Shown here: positions 9,406-20,080 of the stretch, in pieces
Layout: each line of letters opens with the position of its first letter
How positions within the stretch are numbered: position 1 is the stretch's first letter
Notes under the pieces: model-generated
Database searches by the model: none
Told to the model about the DNA's origin: nothing
What the model saw: only the letters and a program-made list of their open reading frames with translations
From: Arachnopeziza araneosa
Taxonomy: Eukaryota; Ascomycota; Leotiomycetes; Helotiales; Arachnopezizaceae
NCBI GenBank assembly: GCA_003988855.1
Contig: QYAI01000018.1
Span: 1 to 64,000, forward strand
DNA length: 64,000 bases
Reading direction: 5' to 3'
Program-made: the position numbers and the translations under genes

Positions 9406-12213
9406 ATGTCTGCCCCATCCACTGGCTCTCCAACCCTCCGGCGCTCGGTAGCAGGCAGGACTGTTTCACAAGAAAATACTGGACTTACGGAGGATAATTT
9501 GGCACCTCGCCTTGTGAGTCTATGACACTCGCAAGTCATAATCACGACTCCACTTTTCCTTTAATCCTTTCACTCTCATCGACGTGAAGCGAATTCACTT
9601 GTGATTCTATCCACGTTCTATTTTCTCTCTACACTTACTGTTTTCTCTCTGTCCACCTCCAATTTCAAGTTCCCAATCTACTAATACCTTCTTCAAGGGG
9701 CATTCTGCTCACTTTCTAATATAGGACAATACTAATGCTTCCTTGAAGAAAACAATCACAGCTTTGACGTCAAGCAAGCTTGTCAATCAAGCAGCTCCTA
9801 AGGTAAGCCTGGTTACTGACCTCAAAGCTATGACTGGCTGCTAACAGATGTAGAAGTTGAAGATAAATCACGACTCGACCTCCTCTGACACTAATCCCAT
9901 GGATAAGCTCCTTGCCAAGCTTTCCGAGCAACAAGCTGTCATTAACAAGCAACATGAGGCTTTGAAGAGCTCAGATGAGACTCTTCAAGTTGCATACGCT
10001 CGTACCGTTGAGTATGTCTCCGCTGGCAGCATTACACCGGCCACGGAGGCTCCCAACCCCAGCACTGCTCCGACAGTCAGAGATAGCACACCAAGTGATG
10101 CAAGTGAGGAAGGCAGATATGCACCTAGCACTGATGAAGTTGCTCGATTGAAGGCTGAACTCGAAGCTGCCAAGGGTAAGATTGCTCGAATGGATCAAGA
10201 GCTTGCCCAGACCCGTATCACAAAGCACACAATCGATCAAGCTATTGGCAGTGCTTCTGAAGCCGACTACCCGCTCCAGCAGCATTCGGACAGTGGCTTG
10301 AATTCTCTTCCCATTACATCCATGGCACGTCCTCAATCTCAGCGAGATAATTCCTGGGCCGTTCATGAGGACTCACGCTCTGATACTAGTGATGCTGCGC
10401 TTTCTGCCAATGGTTTCAATCGTGCTCGCGGACTTTGGAATAACGGCAACAAGCCGACATTCGGTGGTCTTCAAGGTGCAGTTCCACCCTTTCATCCATC
10501 TGATCCGCTATCTGCTAGTCAGTGGATGGGTCGGAACGCTGGTCAACCCTTCCCCGAAACTGCAGTACAGTTCTCTGGTGCACCAATCAATACATTTCGA
10601 AATGAGCGTATCATATCTGATAACGAATTCATGATGGGTCCATCTATGGCCCGTCGTAATTATCCTGCAGGTCCTCGTTTCAACAATCGTAGCAGCACAG
10701 CATCGTTTCCTTATACCGGCAGCAACAGCTCCTATGATGGCTATACATCAGCGCCAGTCCCTTATGGTTCAGTCCCTGGTATGGCGGGTAGTATTCCATC
10801 TATGGGAGGTCCCATAGGCATGAGTATGAGCGGCACCATGGGTAGTAACATGACTATGTTTGGCGGATATCAGCCGCAGCCAATTGGCACACCACTGTCA
10901 CCTCATGCGCCTGAGTTCACATCAACTAGCTCCGGCTGGAAGAACGAAGTAAGCACTGAAACCAACTTTAGTAATAATCCAGTTGACATTGAACTAGGCA
11001 ACTCCTTCGGAAAGCTCAACCTATTTACCAACCACTGAACCTCTTAATTATCGGCGTCTTCTTGACCGAACAGTCAATTGCAACTGGAAATATATCGTTG
11101 ATAAAATCGTCTGCAGCAATGACCAACAGGCATCCATCTTTTTGCAGCAAAAGCTGAAGGTTGGCACTACTGAGCAGAAGTATGATATTGTAGAGGCTAT
11201 TGTTGCACAAGCTTATCCCTTGATGGTCAATCGCTTCGGAAACTTCTTGGTTCAACGATGCTTCGAGCATGGCACTCCTGAACAGGTCATCAAGATTGCT
11301 GAAGCAATTCGTGGTAATACCTTGAACCTCTCCATGGATGCCTTTGGTTGCCATGTCGTTCAGAAGGCTTTTGATTCTGTTCCTGAGGATTATAAGGCTA
11401 TCATGGTTCATGAACTTCTACGTCGTATCCCCGAGACTGTTATTCATCGATACGCTTGCCACGTCTGGCAAAAGCTCTTCGAGCTTCGCTGGACCGAATC
11501 TCCTCCACAGATCATGAAGTACGTTAATGAAGCTCTTCGCGGTATGTGGCACGAGGTAGCTCTTGGCGAAACTGGTAGTCTGGTTGTTCAGAATATCTTT
11601 GAGAACTGCCTTGAAGAAGACAAGGTATATATTCTCCAGCAAACCACTGCTATTGCTAACCATTCCCCAGCGACCTTGTATTGAAGAGGTACTTGCCAGC
11701 ATTGATATTGTTGCTCATGGCCAATTTGGCAACTGGTGCATCCAGCACATTTGTGAACATGGTGCTCCAGCTGATCGCAGCCGGGCAATTGATCATGTTA
11801 TTCGTTATGCCTCGGAGTACAGTATGGATCAATTTGCTTCCAAGGTTGTTGAAAAATGCCTCAAGATCGGTGGAAACGATTTTCTCGGCCGTTATCTCGA
11901 CCGTGTCTGCGAGGGACGTCTTGATCGTCCACGCATCCCCTTGATCGATATCGCCAGTGATCAGTACGGTAACTACCTGATCCAATACATCCTCACGCAC
12001 TCCAACCCTCAGCATCGCGAGATTGTTGCACAACACATTCGAAAGCATATGGTTTCTCTCCGTGGATCGAAGTTTGGCTCAAGAGTTGGCATGCTCTGTA
12101 CAAACCCTGCTATCCAAACTCGCCCTGGTCCTGGCGTTGGTCCTGCTGTTGGTCCTCCTGGCCCTCGTATGGGTCCACCACAAAATCCTCGTTATGGTGG
12201 TGCTTATCGTTAA
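9406..12213 (+). CDS. Pumilio-family (PUF) RNA-binding protein
   Basis: Five exons (9406-9513, 9725-9802, 9854-10948, 10998-11624, 11671-12213) encode 816 residues. Residues 1-430 are low-complexity, with a short coiled coil (EVARLKAELEAAKGKIARMD) and Gly/Met/Ser-rich stretches. From about residue 440 there are eight PUF repeats with cores SIFLQ, NFLVQ, CHVVQ, CHVWQ, SLVVQ, NWCIQ, SKVVE and NYLIQ. After them comes a Pro/Gly-rich tail. PUF proteins bind 3'-UTR elements and repress or localise mRNAs in the cytoplasm; several fungal ones control mitochondrial-protein mRNAs. By the known two-residue code, repeats 8 to 1 read U-G-U-A-A-A-U-A. All introns are in phase 0. I do not assign a Puf number because paralogues differ mainly outside the repeats. 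Confidence 0.93.
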
Positions 12214-13502
12214 GCAGCATATCTACGGTACACAGCTTTTTTGCTTTGTCATATTCATTTCAGTGTCCTGGCTTGGTTCAACTCATGATCTTTACATGAC
12301 ACGATTTTATGGAATACCCTTACAACATATTCGAACGGGCCTTCGTCTCGCTGCTTTGGGTCTTTCTGATCTACGGATGTCTTCAAATTGGCTCTTCTCG
12401 CATCCACCAAAGTCACCTTGAGCATGACTATATCCTGTGCTCACCGCAAATTGTTTTCCTAGGCAGTGCAAGTACCATATTTCATTTTCCTGTTCTTTAT
12501 CAACATTTCTCGAGCGACCTATTCTACCATCACTGATCATCCTATACCGCAAACTCTCGTGGTTCTCGGTGGTTTGGACATATCATGGTTACGAATTTTG
12601 CATCTCGCTGTCCTGGCATGATTAGTCACTGTTGTCTTTGTGATAACTTTGCTATCGAACCTCGACTGAATGCAAATCGGCTTGTGTGCATGTATACTTG
12701 CCGCATTTTTCTCTCATCGGATAAGCGTTGCTGCGCTCATAGGAGGAATTTGCGTTTGTTCCGTTCCGGCAGACTTCAGTGTATGGAAAGAAGGGCTCTT
12801 GCTATGCTGGATTATCCCTTATTCCTGTGCTTGTACCATCGAGAACCAGACACAAAGCTTTTTATGTAGTCAGTCATTAGAAAATACAAATGGCTTCTCA
12901 CTATTCTTTGGATCCGGCCCGTCTACTTGTGTCACTACTTGAAGACAGAGTTGTAGTTTTTAAAATGACCTTAAGCCAAATACCAACCATAAGTGACACT
13001 ACTAGGATCGAATTAGTTTGTAATATGATGTGTTTATACCCTTTTAACTTGCGTGCGGAGAATTATTTGACGATTCTAACAGATAGGAAACTATTCATGT
13101 TGAGTTCTTGAAGTCTATTTTTAGAAATGTTCTGAGTTGGTTCCTGACACAGAACAGCTAAGGTGAGTTTGAAGTGAGCCGCGAAGTGACAAAGAACCCA
13201 ATCAATATTTACAGCGCCGGAAATGAACCAAGTTAGTTAGATGATAATTTTGTATCCATTCTTCATGCATCTTCGAAACGATCAAATAAAGCTATAAGAA
13301 AGGCAAGCAGTCGCCATGTAAAATATGCCCGCCACCTCCACAGCAATGGTTATCTAGCAAATGGAGTCGATCACCAGCAAATAAACGCCAAATCCATGAT
13401 AATAATATGCGATCCTTGCTTTGCAAGTTAGTCCTAGGCCCCATCCACTCCTACCATCTGACAGTTACTTGGCTGAGAAGATCCTTGCAAAGAGCCGATC
13501 AC
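12214..13502. other. Convergent intergenic region, 3' flanks of the Pumilio and Pex39-like genes
   Basis: Nothing coding is recognisable in 1.3 kb. Overlapping frames of 60-130 codons occur on both strands without motifs. A long 3' UTR for the Pumilio mRNA is plausible, since its first part is T-rich with no conserved frame. Confidence 0.5.
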
Positions 13503-14294
13503 TCAAGCATCGGGCAACTCTTGTTGAATATAATGATCTCTTTCATCTCCGAACGTGCCTTCTGTCTCATCAGGCAACTCCGTTTCCCATGGCTTCTTCC
13601 TTTTTGGAGCTGTTGATTTTGAGCCCTGGCCAGTGAGCACAGTATCAGGGATGTCCTTGATTCCTGGTATTGGAGCACCAGATGTAATGAGTTCGACGAT
13701 CTGAGCGAACGTGGGAGGATATGGTGCCGTTTTTGAGTCTGTAGTATCAGCCTCGTGATTGGAGGCGTGGTTGTGGGGTGGTGGAGGAGGAGGTTGATCG
13801 TCTCCCGAAGAGAGAACTTGTTTGTTTGGGTTAGAGCTTGTTAAAGATGAGCCATTAATGATATTAGACAGGTTTTCGTTCTGCTTGGCAGACAAGTACG
13901 CCTTGTAGCCGTTGAAATCGATAGGAATGGATTTCTTGCGAGAGAGGTAGAAGCACTGCGCTCGGAGAGTTAAGTCGTGAATTTGGGACGGTGATGGACT
14001 AGGACCTAGAATGGCAGAGAGACCACCCTGTGAAGTGGCTTTCATATTAGCTATGCTTGTTGTTGTTGAAGAGTTTAGAAAAAGAAAGGTTAAGAGCTTC
14101 GAAGGGCCGAGGCTGATATCTGTTTTGGAGTGGAAGTAGATATGAGAACGTACTTGGAATTCTCTATCTATATCCCAAGGATAATTTTCGAGCTGCTTGT
14201 AGATATCGGTATCTTTGGCGCCAGAGACTTGTTCATTGGCCATGGCTTCTATAAGGCCTCGAGGCTGATACATCAACTTCGCGAGGTTCGCCAT
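13503..14294 (-). CDS. Pex39-like KPWE-motif peroxisomal import factor (candidate)
   Basis: The protein begins MANLAKLMYQPRGLIEAMAN and ends with the block TFAQIVELITSGAPIPGIKD, IPDTVLTGQG, APKRKKPWE and an acidic tail. The (R/K)PWE motif preceded by a GxPIPGI segment defines the KPWE-domain proteins. It occurs in yeast Yjr012c and human C6ORF226, named Pex39, which help Pex7 import PTS2 cargo into peroxisomes; it also occurs in some Pex13/Pex14 proteins. No SH3 or Pex14 membrane domain is present here, which favours Pex39. A phase-0 intron (14028-14153, GTACGT to TCACAG) gives exons 14154-14294 and 13503-14027 and 221 residues. The intron itself is open, so an unspliced 263-residue reading also exists. 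Confidence 0.75.
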   Translation of the reverse strand: MANLAKLMYQPRGLIEAMANEQVSGAKDTDIYKQLENYPWDIDREFQVRSHIYFHSKTDISLGPSKLLTFLFLNSSTTTSIANMKATSQGGLSAILGPSPSPSQIHDLTLRAQCFYLSRKKSIPIDFNGYKAYLSAKQNENLSNIINGSSLTSSNPNKQVLSSGDDQPPPPPPHNHASNHEADTTDSKTAPYPPTFAQIVELITSGAPIPGIKDIPDTVLTGQGSKSTAPKRKKPWETELPDETEGTFGDERDHYIQQELPDA

Positions 14295-14560
14295 CGTTGA
14301 AGCTTCGGCTCAGCCTTATGCGCTCGGGTGGGTTCGTTGATGCTGATTGGTGGATAACTGATTAGGTAAGTTGCTTTAACCGAAACTTTGGCTTTTCCCA
14401 GCCCTCTTGACTTTGGCGGTCATTCAACTCGCGACCACATCCACAAAGCAACTTTCTCCCTCCAAATATTCGCGCAATCCCGATTTCAGATCACTCCTCT
14501 AAAACAAATCCTTTCATAGACTCAGAGCTTGCTGTGAGCTGATCGCAGTATCAGAGCACA
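14295..14560. promoter_or_regulatory. Divergent promoter between the Pex39-like gene and SCD6/SUM2
   Basis: These 266 nt must hold both promoters and leaders. The half nearer 14561 is CT-rich, and a GATTGG (inverted CCAAT) lies near 14350. Confidence 0.5.
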
Positions 14561-16626
14561 ATGACAGAATTTATCGGGTATGTGCTTGAAGCTGTGGCCT
14601 CACCTTGAAGAACTTGGAGTTGTTGCTAACTTAATCGTGATTCTAGTGCGAGGATATCTCTGGTATCAAGGAGTGATATTCGGTATGGTCGATTGGGTTG
14701 AGGGAATAGAGGCGACACTGACCAGAAGCAAGATATGTCGGCACTCTGCACGAGATTAATTCGGAAACTTCAACGGTAGCTCTCGAAAATGTGTCTTCGT
14801 TTGGAACAGAAGGTCGCAAGAGCAATCCTGAGGAGGAAATTCCACCTAGTGATAGTGTCTATGAGTACATTGTGTTCCGCGGCAGTGATGTGAAAGACTT
14901 AAGGATTGAGGAGGCACCAGCTGCAAAGGAGAACAAACCACCACAGGTGCCGAATGATCCTGCGATTCTAGGGGTAAGTTGTCCAATTCAAGGTTCACCT
15001 GTTGTGCAATCACCCTTGATCACATTTAGATGATGAAATATTCCGGATGTTAACCATTATTGTCTCCGAGAGCGCAAAACCCATGTGGAGATTTCCGTTG
15101 CCTTCCTTCTGATTTACAAGCTCTTTGCTCACCCAATTGATCTGAAGATATTATAGCATTTTACTGACAATCAATTATTATAGAGCGGCTCTCGACCGAC
15201 TCCACAAGCCCAGCCTCAACGTCAGCAACAAGCTACTTCGCAACCTCCGACTCAAGGTCCTCCACAAGGTCCACAAGGTCCTCAAAGTTTCCAACAACAA
15301 GGTCCTGGTGTTCCTCCTTTTGGTCAACATCCTCAATATCCTGGTTTCTATCCTCCTCCGCCACAGGGATGGGGACGTGGTGGTCCTCCAGGACCTCATG
15401 GCTTTCCCCCTATGCCCTACGGTGGTGGTCCGCCTGGATGGTACCCAGGACCTGGGCAAGGCTTTGTTCCTGGAGGGTTTCCTCCTTATGGTGGCTTTCC
15501 ACCGGGACCACCTGGTCATTTCCAGGGACCACCACAAAATCAAGCGTCAAAGCCTGCGCCGATTGGACCTGGTGCTAATAAACAAGCAAGCCCGTCCTCT
15601 ACCCAGCAAGCGGACAAACAAATTGAGAAGCAGACTGAGCCGCAAAGCTTAGCAAAGCTTGCTGAAATGCCAGCCGCGGTACCTGCTACAGCGATCGAAA
15701 AGACCCCTGCTGCAACCGCCGCTGCTACGAGCTCCTCACCAACTGGAACTCAAGCTGCCGCTCCTCCACAACCATCCGCTGCTCCAGTCACTGCAAACAA
15801 TGCAGCTTCAAAGCCTGTACCAAGTGGCCCGAAGATTGTCAATCGCATCCAACCTGCTGTTCCCTTACCAAGTCCAGCTGCTTCTAAGGCTCCTCTTCAG
15901 TCGCAGGCTGGAAATGTACCTGCCTCAACTACTACTACTAAACCAACCGATCCATCACCAAGCTTAAGAGATGCAACTCAAGCTGCAACAGCTGCAGTTG
16001 CGGCAGCTATGGCTAAGCTCCCACCGTCCGGTCAGACAAATGGAAGCGCGGTAGATAATTTGCAGAGAAAGGTCAACGAGATGAGAGTTAATGACCCTGT
16101 TCGGGCTCCTAGACAGCCTGGAGGGACTAACTTTGGGACTGGAAGATCAAGCCGAGGTCGAGGAGGACCACGTGGTGCTCCACAGAAAATCGATGTTCCA
16201 AAGACAGATTTCGACTTCGAATCGGCCAACGCAAAGTTCAATAAGCAGGAATTAGTCAAGGAAGCCATCGCTGGATCACCGCTAGGCGATTCTATCCCCG
16301 ATACCACCGAGGAAACAGAAGTTCCTGCTAGTGTTTACAATAAGGCTACTTCTTTCTTCGATAATATTTCGAGTGAAGCCAAGGAGCGAACAGAGACTGG
16401 TGGTAATTCAAGACCTGGTGGACGTGAATGGCGTGGTGAGGAGCAGAAGAAGAACTTGGAGACCTTTGGTCAAGGTTCGGTTGATAACGGATACCGTGGA
16501 GGATATCGTGGTCGTGGCCGCGGACGTGGAGGTTATAGAGGCCGCGGATACAGTGGAAATGGTCAACCAGCCAGAGGACGTGGAGGTTATCGTGGTAGAG
16601 GGGACTCGCAAACGATTTTACAGTAG
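14561..16626 (+). CDS. SCD6: Lsm14-family translational repressor and P-body protein (Scd6/Sum2)
   Basis: Four exons (14561-14577, 14647-14682, 14733-14973, 15184-16626) encode 578 residues. Residues 1-80 form the N-terminal Lsm14-type Sm domain (MTEFIGARISLVSRSDIRYV to YEYIVFRGSDVKDLRI). A long Pro/Gly/Gln-rich linker follows. Then come the DFDF box near 438-464 (KTDFDFESANAKFNKQELVK), the FFD motif near 482-497 (VYNKATSFFDNISSEA), the TFG motif near 517-531 (EEQKKNLETFGQGSV) and a C-terminal RGG/RGYRG array near 535-571. This is the complete domain order of Scd6/Sum2/Lsm14. The family binds eIF4G through the RGG region, binds Dhh1 through DFDF/FFD, represses translation and promotes decapping in P bodies. 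Exon 1 is only 17 nt. Confidence 0.95.
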
Positions 16627-17361
16627 TTTCTCCATTGCTAGAGCACTAGGACGAAGATGGTTTTCCTTGCGTTGTACCATAAGATCCATTCGACGAATTC
16701 CCTATCTCGGATAACCTGCGGGCTCAAAACAGCGGTTTCCTTTCGCTACTCATTGCAACTCTCTACCTCGAAAGTTACTACCAAAATATGAATGGGGGAG
16801 GCTTTGTTTGTGTATCATTTTTCTTTTACAAGTGTATCACCAGGATCACGGACTCTACGAATTGAGAAGTCACGAATACCGGACCTTCATTCTTGCTTGG
16901 ATGGCACGCATGCGAGCGATCTAATGGGGATTGGGATGGCATGGGCCAAAAAGTGCGAATCATTTTATTTCATGGGAGCGAGCGTGATACCTGTGTGATT
17001 GGCAGGCTATCTGGAGTTGAGGATTGGCTGGTTCATATCGCCGGCTTCATTCCGAGTCTCTTGCTTTGCAATATGGCAGTCAAAAGTTCGGAGGAAGTGG
17101 CCCGCATGGCAGGAGCACTAAGAAGTGAAACAGAAGATGGGTTTAATGGTCTATTTTGAGCTATTAGGTGCTACTCTGCTCGATTCAATTCAAATACCTT
17201 AAACCGAAGCCCCCTTAACAAGCGAGCTCTAACTCTTACGTAACGTCTACCCCATTTATCAACAATGACTCAAGATTTGAAGCTCTAACTAGATTTACTC
17301 AAAGTCATGGAATTTACTACTAATATCATCCACCTTCAACATAGGTTTTAATTCATTCAAC
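16627..17361. other. Intergenic, 3' flank of SCD6 and promoter of the GNAT gene
   Basis: No gene or RNA is recognisable. The final 150 nt are A/T- and CT-rich as in a promoter and leader. Confidence 0.5.
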
Positions 17362-18081
17362 ATGGCACTAACTCTTACTCCTGGCACGGAAAGCGACCTT
17401 CCCACCCTCGTCCAGGCGCAATTCGCCGCCTTCCACCCCTACGATGCTTTGCATATGCTAATCTACCCCTCTCCCAACCCGCCGACCCTAGAAGTCATCC
17501 AGAAGACAACAGCCAGACAAGCGAAGACCATGAAAGACAGCACAGTCACGTGGATCAAGATCAGCGACGGCCGCACCATCATCGCCGGCTCGAAATGGTG
17601 CATCTTCCCACCCGCCGTCCCCGGGCAGGCAGACGAGAAAGACGGGAGATGGCGAGAGAAGATTGAGGTTTACTGGGTCCCTGCTTCTGTCACGCTTGCG
17701 AAGGAACAGGGGATCTGTGGACTGGGTGTGGGCGATCGAGAGTATGTAGAGTGGGTCATCGAAAGGGTGTTTGCGAAGCGGAGGGAGAAGATGCAGGGCC
17801 CTGGGGTGCTGTTGGATCTTTTGTTCACGCATCCTGAGGCTCAGGGAAAGGGAGCTGGGAAGATGATGGTCGGTTGGGGGTGCAAGAAGGCAGATGAGCT
17901 GAAAGTTGGGGCTTGGGTTGAGGCGAGCTATAAGGGTGTGCGGTTGTATGAGAGTTATGGATTTAGGAGGGTCGAGGAAGTGGTGCTGGAAGGAGGGAGG
18001 GAGAGGGAGGAGTGGAGAGGTTATGGTGTCGTGGGGTATTGGTTTATGGTTAGAGAGGCCAGAGGATCAGGGATTTCATAG
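17362..18081 (+). CDS. GNAT-family N-acetyltransferase
   Basis: This single-exon gene encodes 239 residues. The N-terminus (TPGTESDLPTLVQAQFAAF) is the usual first strand and helix of a GNAT domain. HPEAQGKGAGKMMVGWGCKK provides the acetyl-CoA pyrophosphate-binding loop (Q/R-x-x-G-x-G/A). GVRLYESYGFRRVEEV is the conserved C-terminal motif in which a Tyr often serves as general acid. The protein should transfer an acetyl group from acetyl-CoA to an amine. Similar fungal proteins are numerous and mostly of unknown substrate. G+C is higher here than in neighbouring genes. The converging SelO gene ends 70 nt downstream. Confidence 0.88.
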   Translation: MALTLTPGTESDLPTLVQAQFAAFHPYDALHMLIYPSPNPPTLEVIQKTTARQAKTMKDSTVTWIKISDGRTIIAGSKWCIFPPAVPGQADEKDGRWREKIEVYWVPASVTLAKEQGICGLGVGDREYVEWVIERVFAKRREKMQGPGVLLDLLFTHPEAQGKGAGKMMVGWGCKKADELKVGAWVEASYKGVRLYESYGFRRVEEVVLEGGREREEWRGYGVVGYWFMVREARGSGIS

Positions 18082-18151
18082 ACGAAGAGGTGAGAGTGCC
18101 TGTGAGAGTGCGCGTGAGCGTTGCTATTTCTTTTGGTACTTAGTATACAAA

Positions 18152-20080
18152 CTATGAGCTACAAGAACATTGCATGGCTCGATCAAATTTCGGTACATCA
18201 CCGCATAATCTTGCTTCTTCTTTCTCGTCCCATCCCCAGCTCTCTTCAAATGGATTGAGCGCCATATGCATTATCCTATCCAAGATTTCTCTTTCGCCTT
18301 GCTTCTCCACTCTTTTGATCAACTCATCCAGGATCCATGATTTTGGGATGAACTTGGGATTCACTTTCTTCATCTCAGCCTGTCTCGTTTGATCTTCGGC
18401 ATTCGACCCCCAATCTTCATTGACTCGAATATTCCACTTCTCTAACCAGTCTGAAAGTCGTTTCCTTGCTGATTCCTCGGTGTTCCCCAAACCAGTAACA
18501 CCTTCATGGTGGAAGAATACACCTGCTGCTTCTTTTCGTTGATCCTCAGTTTTCAGGTCGCTGACTTTAATATTGCTGAGTTTTCTAAAGAACTGGTTGA
18601 AATCAAGCTCTAAAGACTCCATAGTATCCAATAATTCGCTAAACAGTATTTCAAAGTCAGTTTCTTTTTGAGACTTCAACCCGAGACGAGCAGTCATAAG
18701 CCGTTTATATTCTTCCAAAAAGACCGCTTTGTACTCTTCACCGGCTCGAGTGATGAGTGCTTCGGCACGAGAAACTAGCTCATCAGCGTTCTCCTCCCGG
18801 ACTCCCTTTTCAATGAACTCTTCTTTATCAACATTGGCTCCTATGCCAACGAGCTCTCCAAGGGACTCTCCTAGCCTTACAAGATTCCACCAGATGATGG
18901 TCGGTTGATTGCGATATGAATAGCGCAGCATATGGTCATCGTGATTAGGAGTGTAGTTAGGATCAAAGTTATCGAGAAAAGCGAAGGGTCCGAAGTCAAT
19001 CGAAAGACCGAAAATGGACGTGTTATCTGTATTCAATACACCATTGGTAAATGCGTATGCTTGCCAAGCGGCAACGGTTCGAGCATTTCTGCGAACTATT
19101 TCCCGGTATAGACGTGTGAATCGATTCTCTTCGAGACCGACCGGTCCTTCAATGGTATTTTTGGCAACACCTGAAGTAAGTGGCCCTCCATGGTTTCCAT
19201 TTTCGGCCGGATTCCGAACAGGCAAGGACTCCCATCCGTCAAATACATTTTCGGCGATATATGTACACAACTGTCTTATCATTTCTCGCTCCCCTCGCGC
19301 TCTGAGTAAATCAAATGTCCCTATTCTTAACCACGATTGAGCAAACCTAGCAACAATAGCTCCAGGTTCAAGCGTCTCGCGTCTCACCTTTGAGTGTGGC
19401 AGTAAACTCAAAGATAGCGCCCTCGTAGTCGGTATTCGTAACGCGTTTAAAGCTTCCGAAACGACAAACTCCCTAATACTAGACCGTAGTACAGCCTTCC
19501 CATCCGCAAATCGAGAATAGGGTGTTATGCCGGCGCCTTTTAGCTGTACCTCGTACCGTCTCTTCGTACTGGGATTTGTAGTTTCGAAAAGGGAGATGGC
19601 TCGTCCGTCACCTAGTTGGCCTGCCCAAGATCCGAACTGCCAGCCTCCATAACACTGAGCCCATGGGTATCCGCCTTCTTCTTTATCGGCGTCCCAACCT
19701 AGTAGTCTATTGCCAGCAACGACCTGCTTAAATTCTTCTGTCTTGTCCTCCCCCTCCTTTATACCCAGATCGTGGAGAGCAACAGGGCTGACAGCTAACA
19801 ATTCCGGTTCTTTTGCTTCTTCTGGCCGAACCCATGTAAACAATGCGCCTTTGACTTGCCGAGGCTCTATTTCGTCTCGAGGTGTCTTGTGTGAAGCTGC
19901 TGGTGTTGGAAATCGAGGATCTGGGGGCAAGGAGTTGGTAAAGGTCCACGACTTTGGCAAATCTGCCAGAGATGCCCCGGCATGGGTACCATTCGAAGCC
20001 TTCCCACCTGATAGATGTGCAGCCATTTGAACGAGACGCATTCGCGGTAACAGAGGTCGAGAGACTATTTTTGAAAGCAT
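18152..20080 (-). CDS. Selenoprotein-O-type protein AMPylase, mitochondrial (Fmp40-like)
   Basis: This intronless gene encodes 642 residues. The first 40 residues are basic and Ser/Leu-rich, like a mitochondrial presequence. The SelO/UPF0061 pseudokinase core follows: YGGWQFGSWAGQLGDGRA, QLKGAGITPYSRFADGKAVL near 179-198, and NTDNTSIFGLSIDFGPFAF with the metal-binding Asp-Gly. The family binds ATP in a flipped orientation and transfers AMP to Ser, Thr or Tyr of target proteins, and helps resist oxidative stress in mitochondria. The C-terminus is CSCSS, so a Cys sits three residues from the end, where animal SelO carries selenocysteine. Length fits the family. It is divergent from the aldo-keto reductase gene. 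Confidence 0.93.
   Translation of the reverse strand: MLSKIVSRPLLPRMRLVQMAAHLSGGKASNGTHAGASLADLPKSWTFTNSLPPDPRFPTPAASHKTPRDEIEPRQVKGALFTWVRPEEAKEPELLAVSPVALHDLGIKEGEDKTEEFKQVVAGNRLLGWDADKEEGGYPWAQCYGGWQFGSWAGQLGDGRAISLFETTNPSTKRRYEVQLKGAGITPYSRFADGKAVLRSSIREFVVSEALNALRIPTTRALSLSLLPHSKVRRETLEPGAIVARFAQSWLRIGTFDLLRARGEREMIRQLCTYIAENVFDGWESLPVRNPAENGNHGGPLTSGVAKNTIEGPVGLEENRFTRLYREIVRRNARTVAAWQAYAFTNGVLNTDNTSIFGLSIDFGPFAFLDNFDPNYTPNHDDHMLRYSYRNQPTIIWWNLVRLGESLGELVGIGANVDKEEFIEKGVREENADELVSRAEALITRAGEEYKAVFLEEYKRLMTARLGLKSQKETDFEILFSELLDTMESLELDFNQFFRKLSNIKVSDLKTEDQRKEAAGVFFHHEGVTGLGNTEESARKRLSDWLEKWNIRVNEDWGSNAEDQTRQAEMKKVNPKFIPKSWILDELIKRVEKQGEREILDRIMHMALNPFEESWGWDEKEEARLCGDVPKFDRAMQCSCSS

Noticed and set aside
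9406..12213. Naming the Pumilio gene PUF3
   Set aside because: Repeat 4 is C..Q rather than the N..Q of Puf3, and the N-terminus lacks the Puf3 features I know, so only the family is stated.
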